From Tidjanibacter sp. (GTDB lineage: Bacteria > Bacteroidota > Bacteroidia > Bacteroidales > Rikenellaceae), in assembly GCA_017628675.1 (NCBI GenBank), contig JAGBYS010000258.1, positions 1-6,148 of the forward strand: a stretch of DNA of 6,148 nucleotides. Direction: 5' to 3'. Positions 5,986 through 6,148 of the stretch are shown one piece after another. The translations under genes and the position numbers were made by a program. The notes below the pieces were generated by a model that saw only the letters and a list, made by a program, of their open reading frames with translations, had not been told where the DNA came from and made no database searches. The stretch's first letter is position 1. Each line of letters opens with the position of its first letter.

Positions 5986-6000
5986 ATATAGCGATTTCCT

Positions 6001-6063
6001 CCCCTGCGCCCCCTATCACCCTTGTTGCCCTTGTTACCCCTGTTACCCCTGTTACCCCTGAAT
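6001..6063 (+). repeat. 9-bp pyrimidine-rich tandem array, copy B (7 units), inverted relative to its neighbour
   Basis: Seven units: CCCCTGCGC, CCCCTATCA, CCCTTGTTG, CCCTTGTTA, CCCCTGTTA twice, CCCCTGAAT. The reverse complement of the unit, TAACAGGGG or TAACAAGGG, closely matches the units of the array 15 bases to the left (TTACAAGGG, TCATAGGGG), so the two arrays form a long imperfect inverted repeat that could fold as a hairpin or cruciform. Confidence 0.9.
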
Positions 6064-6148
6064 AGTCCAACAAGAGGCCATTTCCGGAGAGAAATAAGTG
6101 CAGATTGTTCAGGGATTTTTGTGCCAACAAGATGGGCGAGGTCCGCAG
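6064..6148. other. Window edge without assignable gene
   Basis: This piece is too short to assign. Several frames on both strands are open to the edge, among them a - strand frame from 6146 to the TAA at 5873-5871 that runs through both arrays of copy B. A 9-base direct repeat CCAACAAGA occurs at 6067-6075 and 6124-6132. An ATG at 6132 on the + strand could begin a divergent gene, but only five codons are visible. Confidence 0.3.

Noticed and set aside
5864..6061. Repeat-rich + strand small protein (GHRGHRGH then PCYPCYP)
   Set aside because: It is a direct product of the two 9-bp arrays. It starts inside the 7-bp motif and has no unique sequence or translation signals.

Overview
The window looks like chromosomal DNA of a Bacteroidota bacterium, most likely of the order Bacteroidales. 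The signs are a single fused SecDF protein of about 1009 residues, a DAC-type diadenylate cyclase, a tRNA-Arg without encoded CCA, weak or absent Shine-Dalgarno sequences in front of major genes, and promoter-like sequences matching the Bacteroidota pattern TTTG-N19-TAnnTTTG. Genus cannot be fixed from sequence alone.

Layout, left to right. A partial + strand gene (1-368) ends in a protein with two [4Fe-4S] motifs, probably the C-terminal part of a flavodoxin/ferredoxin fusion (EFR1-like). A gene-free stretch (369-657) holds an orphan ribosome-binding site with a start codon followed two codons later by a stop, and a run of nine G. Everything else recognisable is on the - strand. Read in the direction of transcription, from high to low coordinates: secDF (5714-2685) with a predicted promoter near 5826-5833 and a strong terminator at 2614-2651; cdaA (2324-1467), a membrane diadenylate cyclase; a small lipoprotein (1467-892) whose start codon overlaps the cdaA stop; and tRNA-Arg(TCT) (835-762) with its own promoter-like sequence and a strong terminator at 658-715.

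Two intergenic regions, one between cdaA and secDF and one upstream of secDF, carry the same unusual architecture: a 7-bp-period GAAAATT-type motif, then a 9-bp-period purine-rich array, then a 9-bp-period pyrimidine-rich array whose unit is related to the reverse complement of the first. The two copies differ in unit sequence but share a 17-base exact match in the 7-bp motif. They look like two divergent members of a dispersed repeat family and are the least ordinary structure in the window.

Functionally, secDF assists the Sec translocon in protein export, and cdaA makes cyclic di-AMP, a second messenger usually tied to envelope and osmotic homeostasis. The lipoprotein is probably translated by coupling to cdaA and is a candidate envelope partner, but its function is not known. 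I see no clearly new enzyme system here; the interest is in the repeat elements, the cdaA-lipoprotein pair and the secDF leader.
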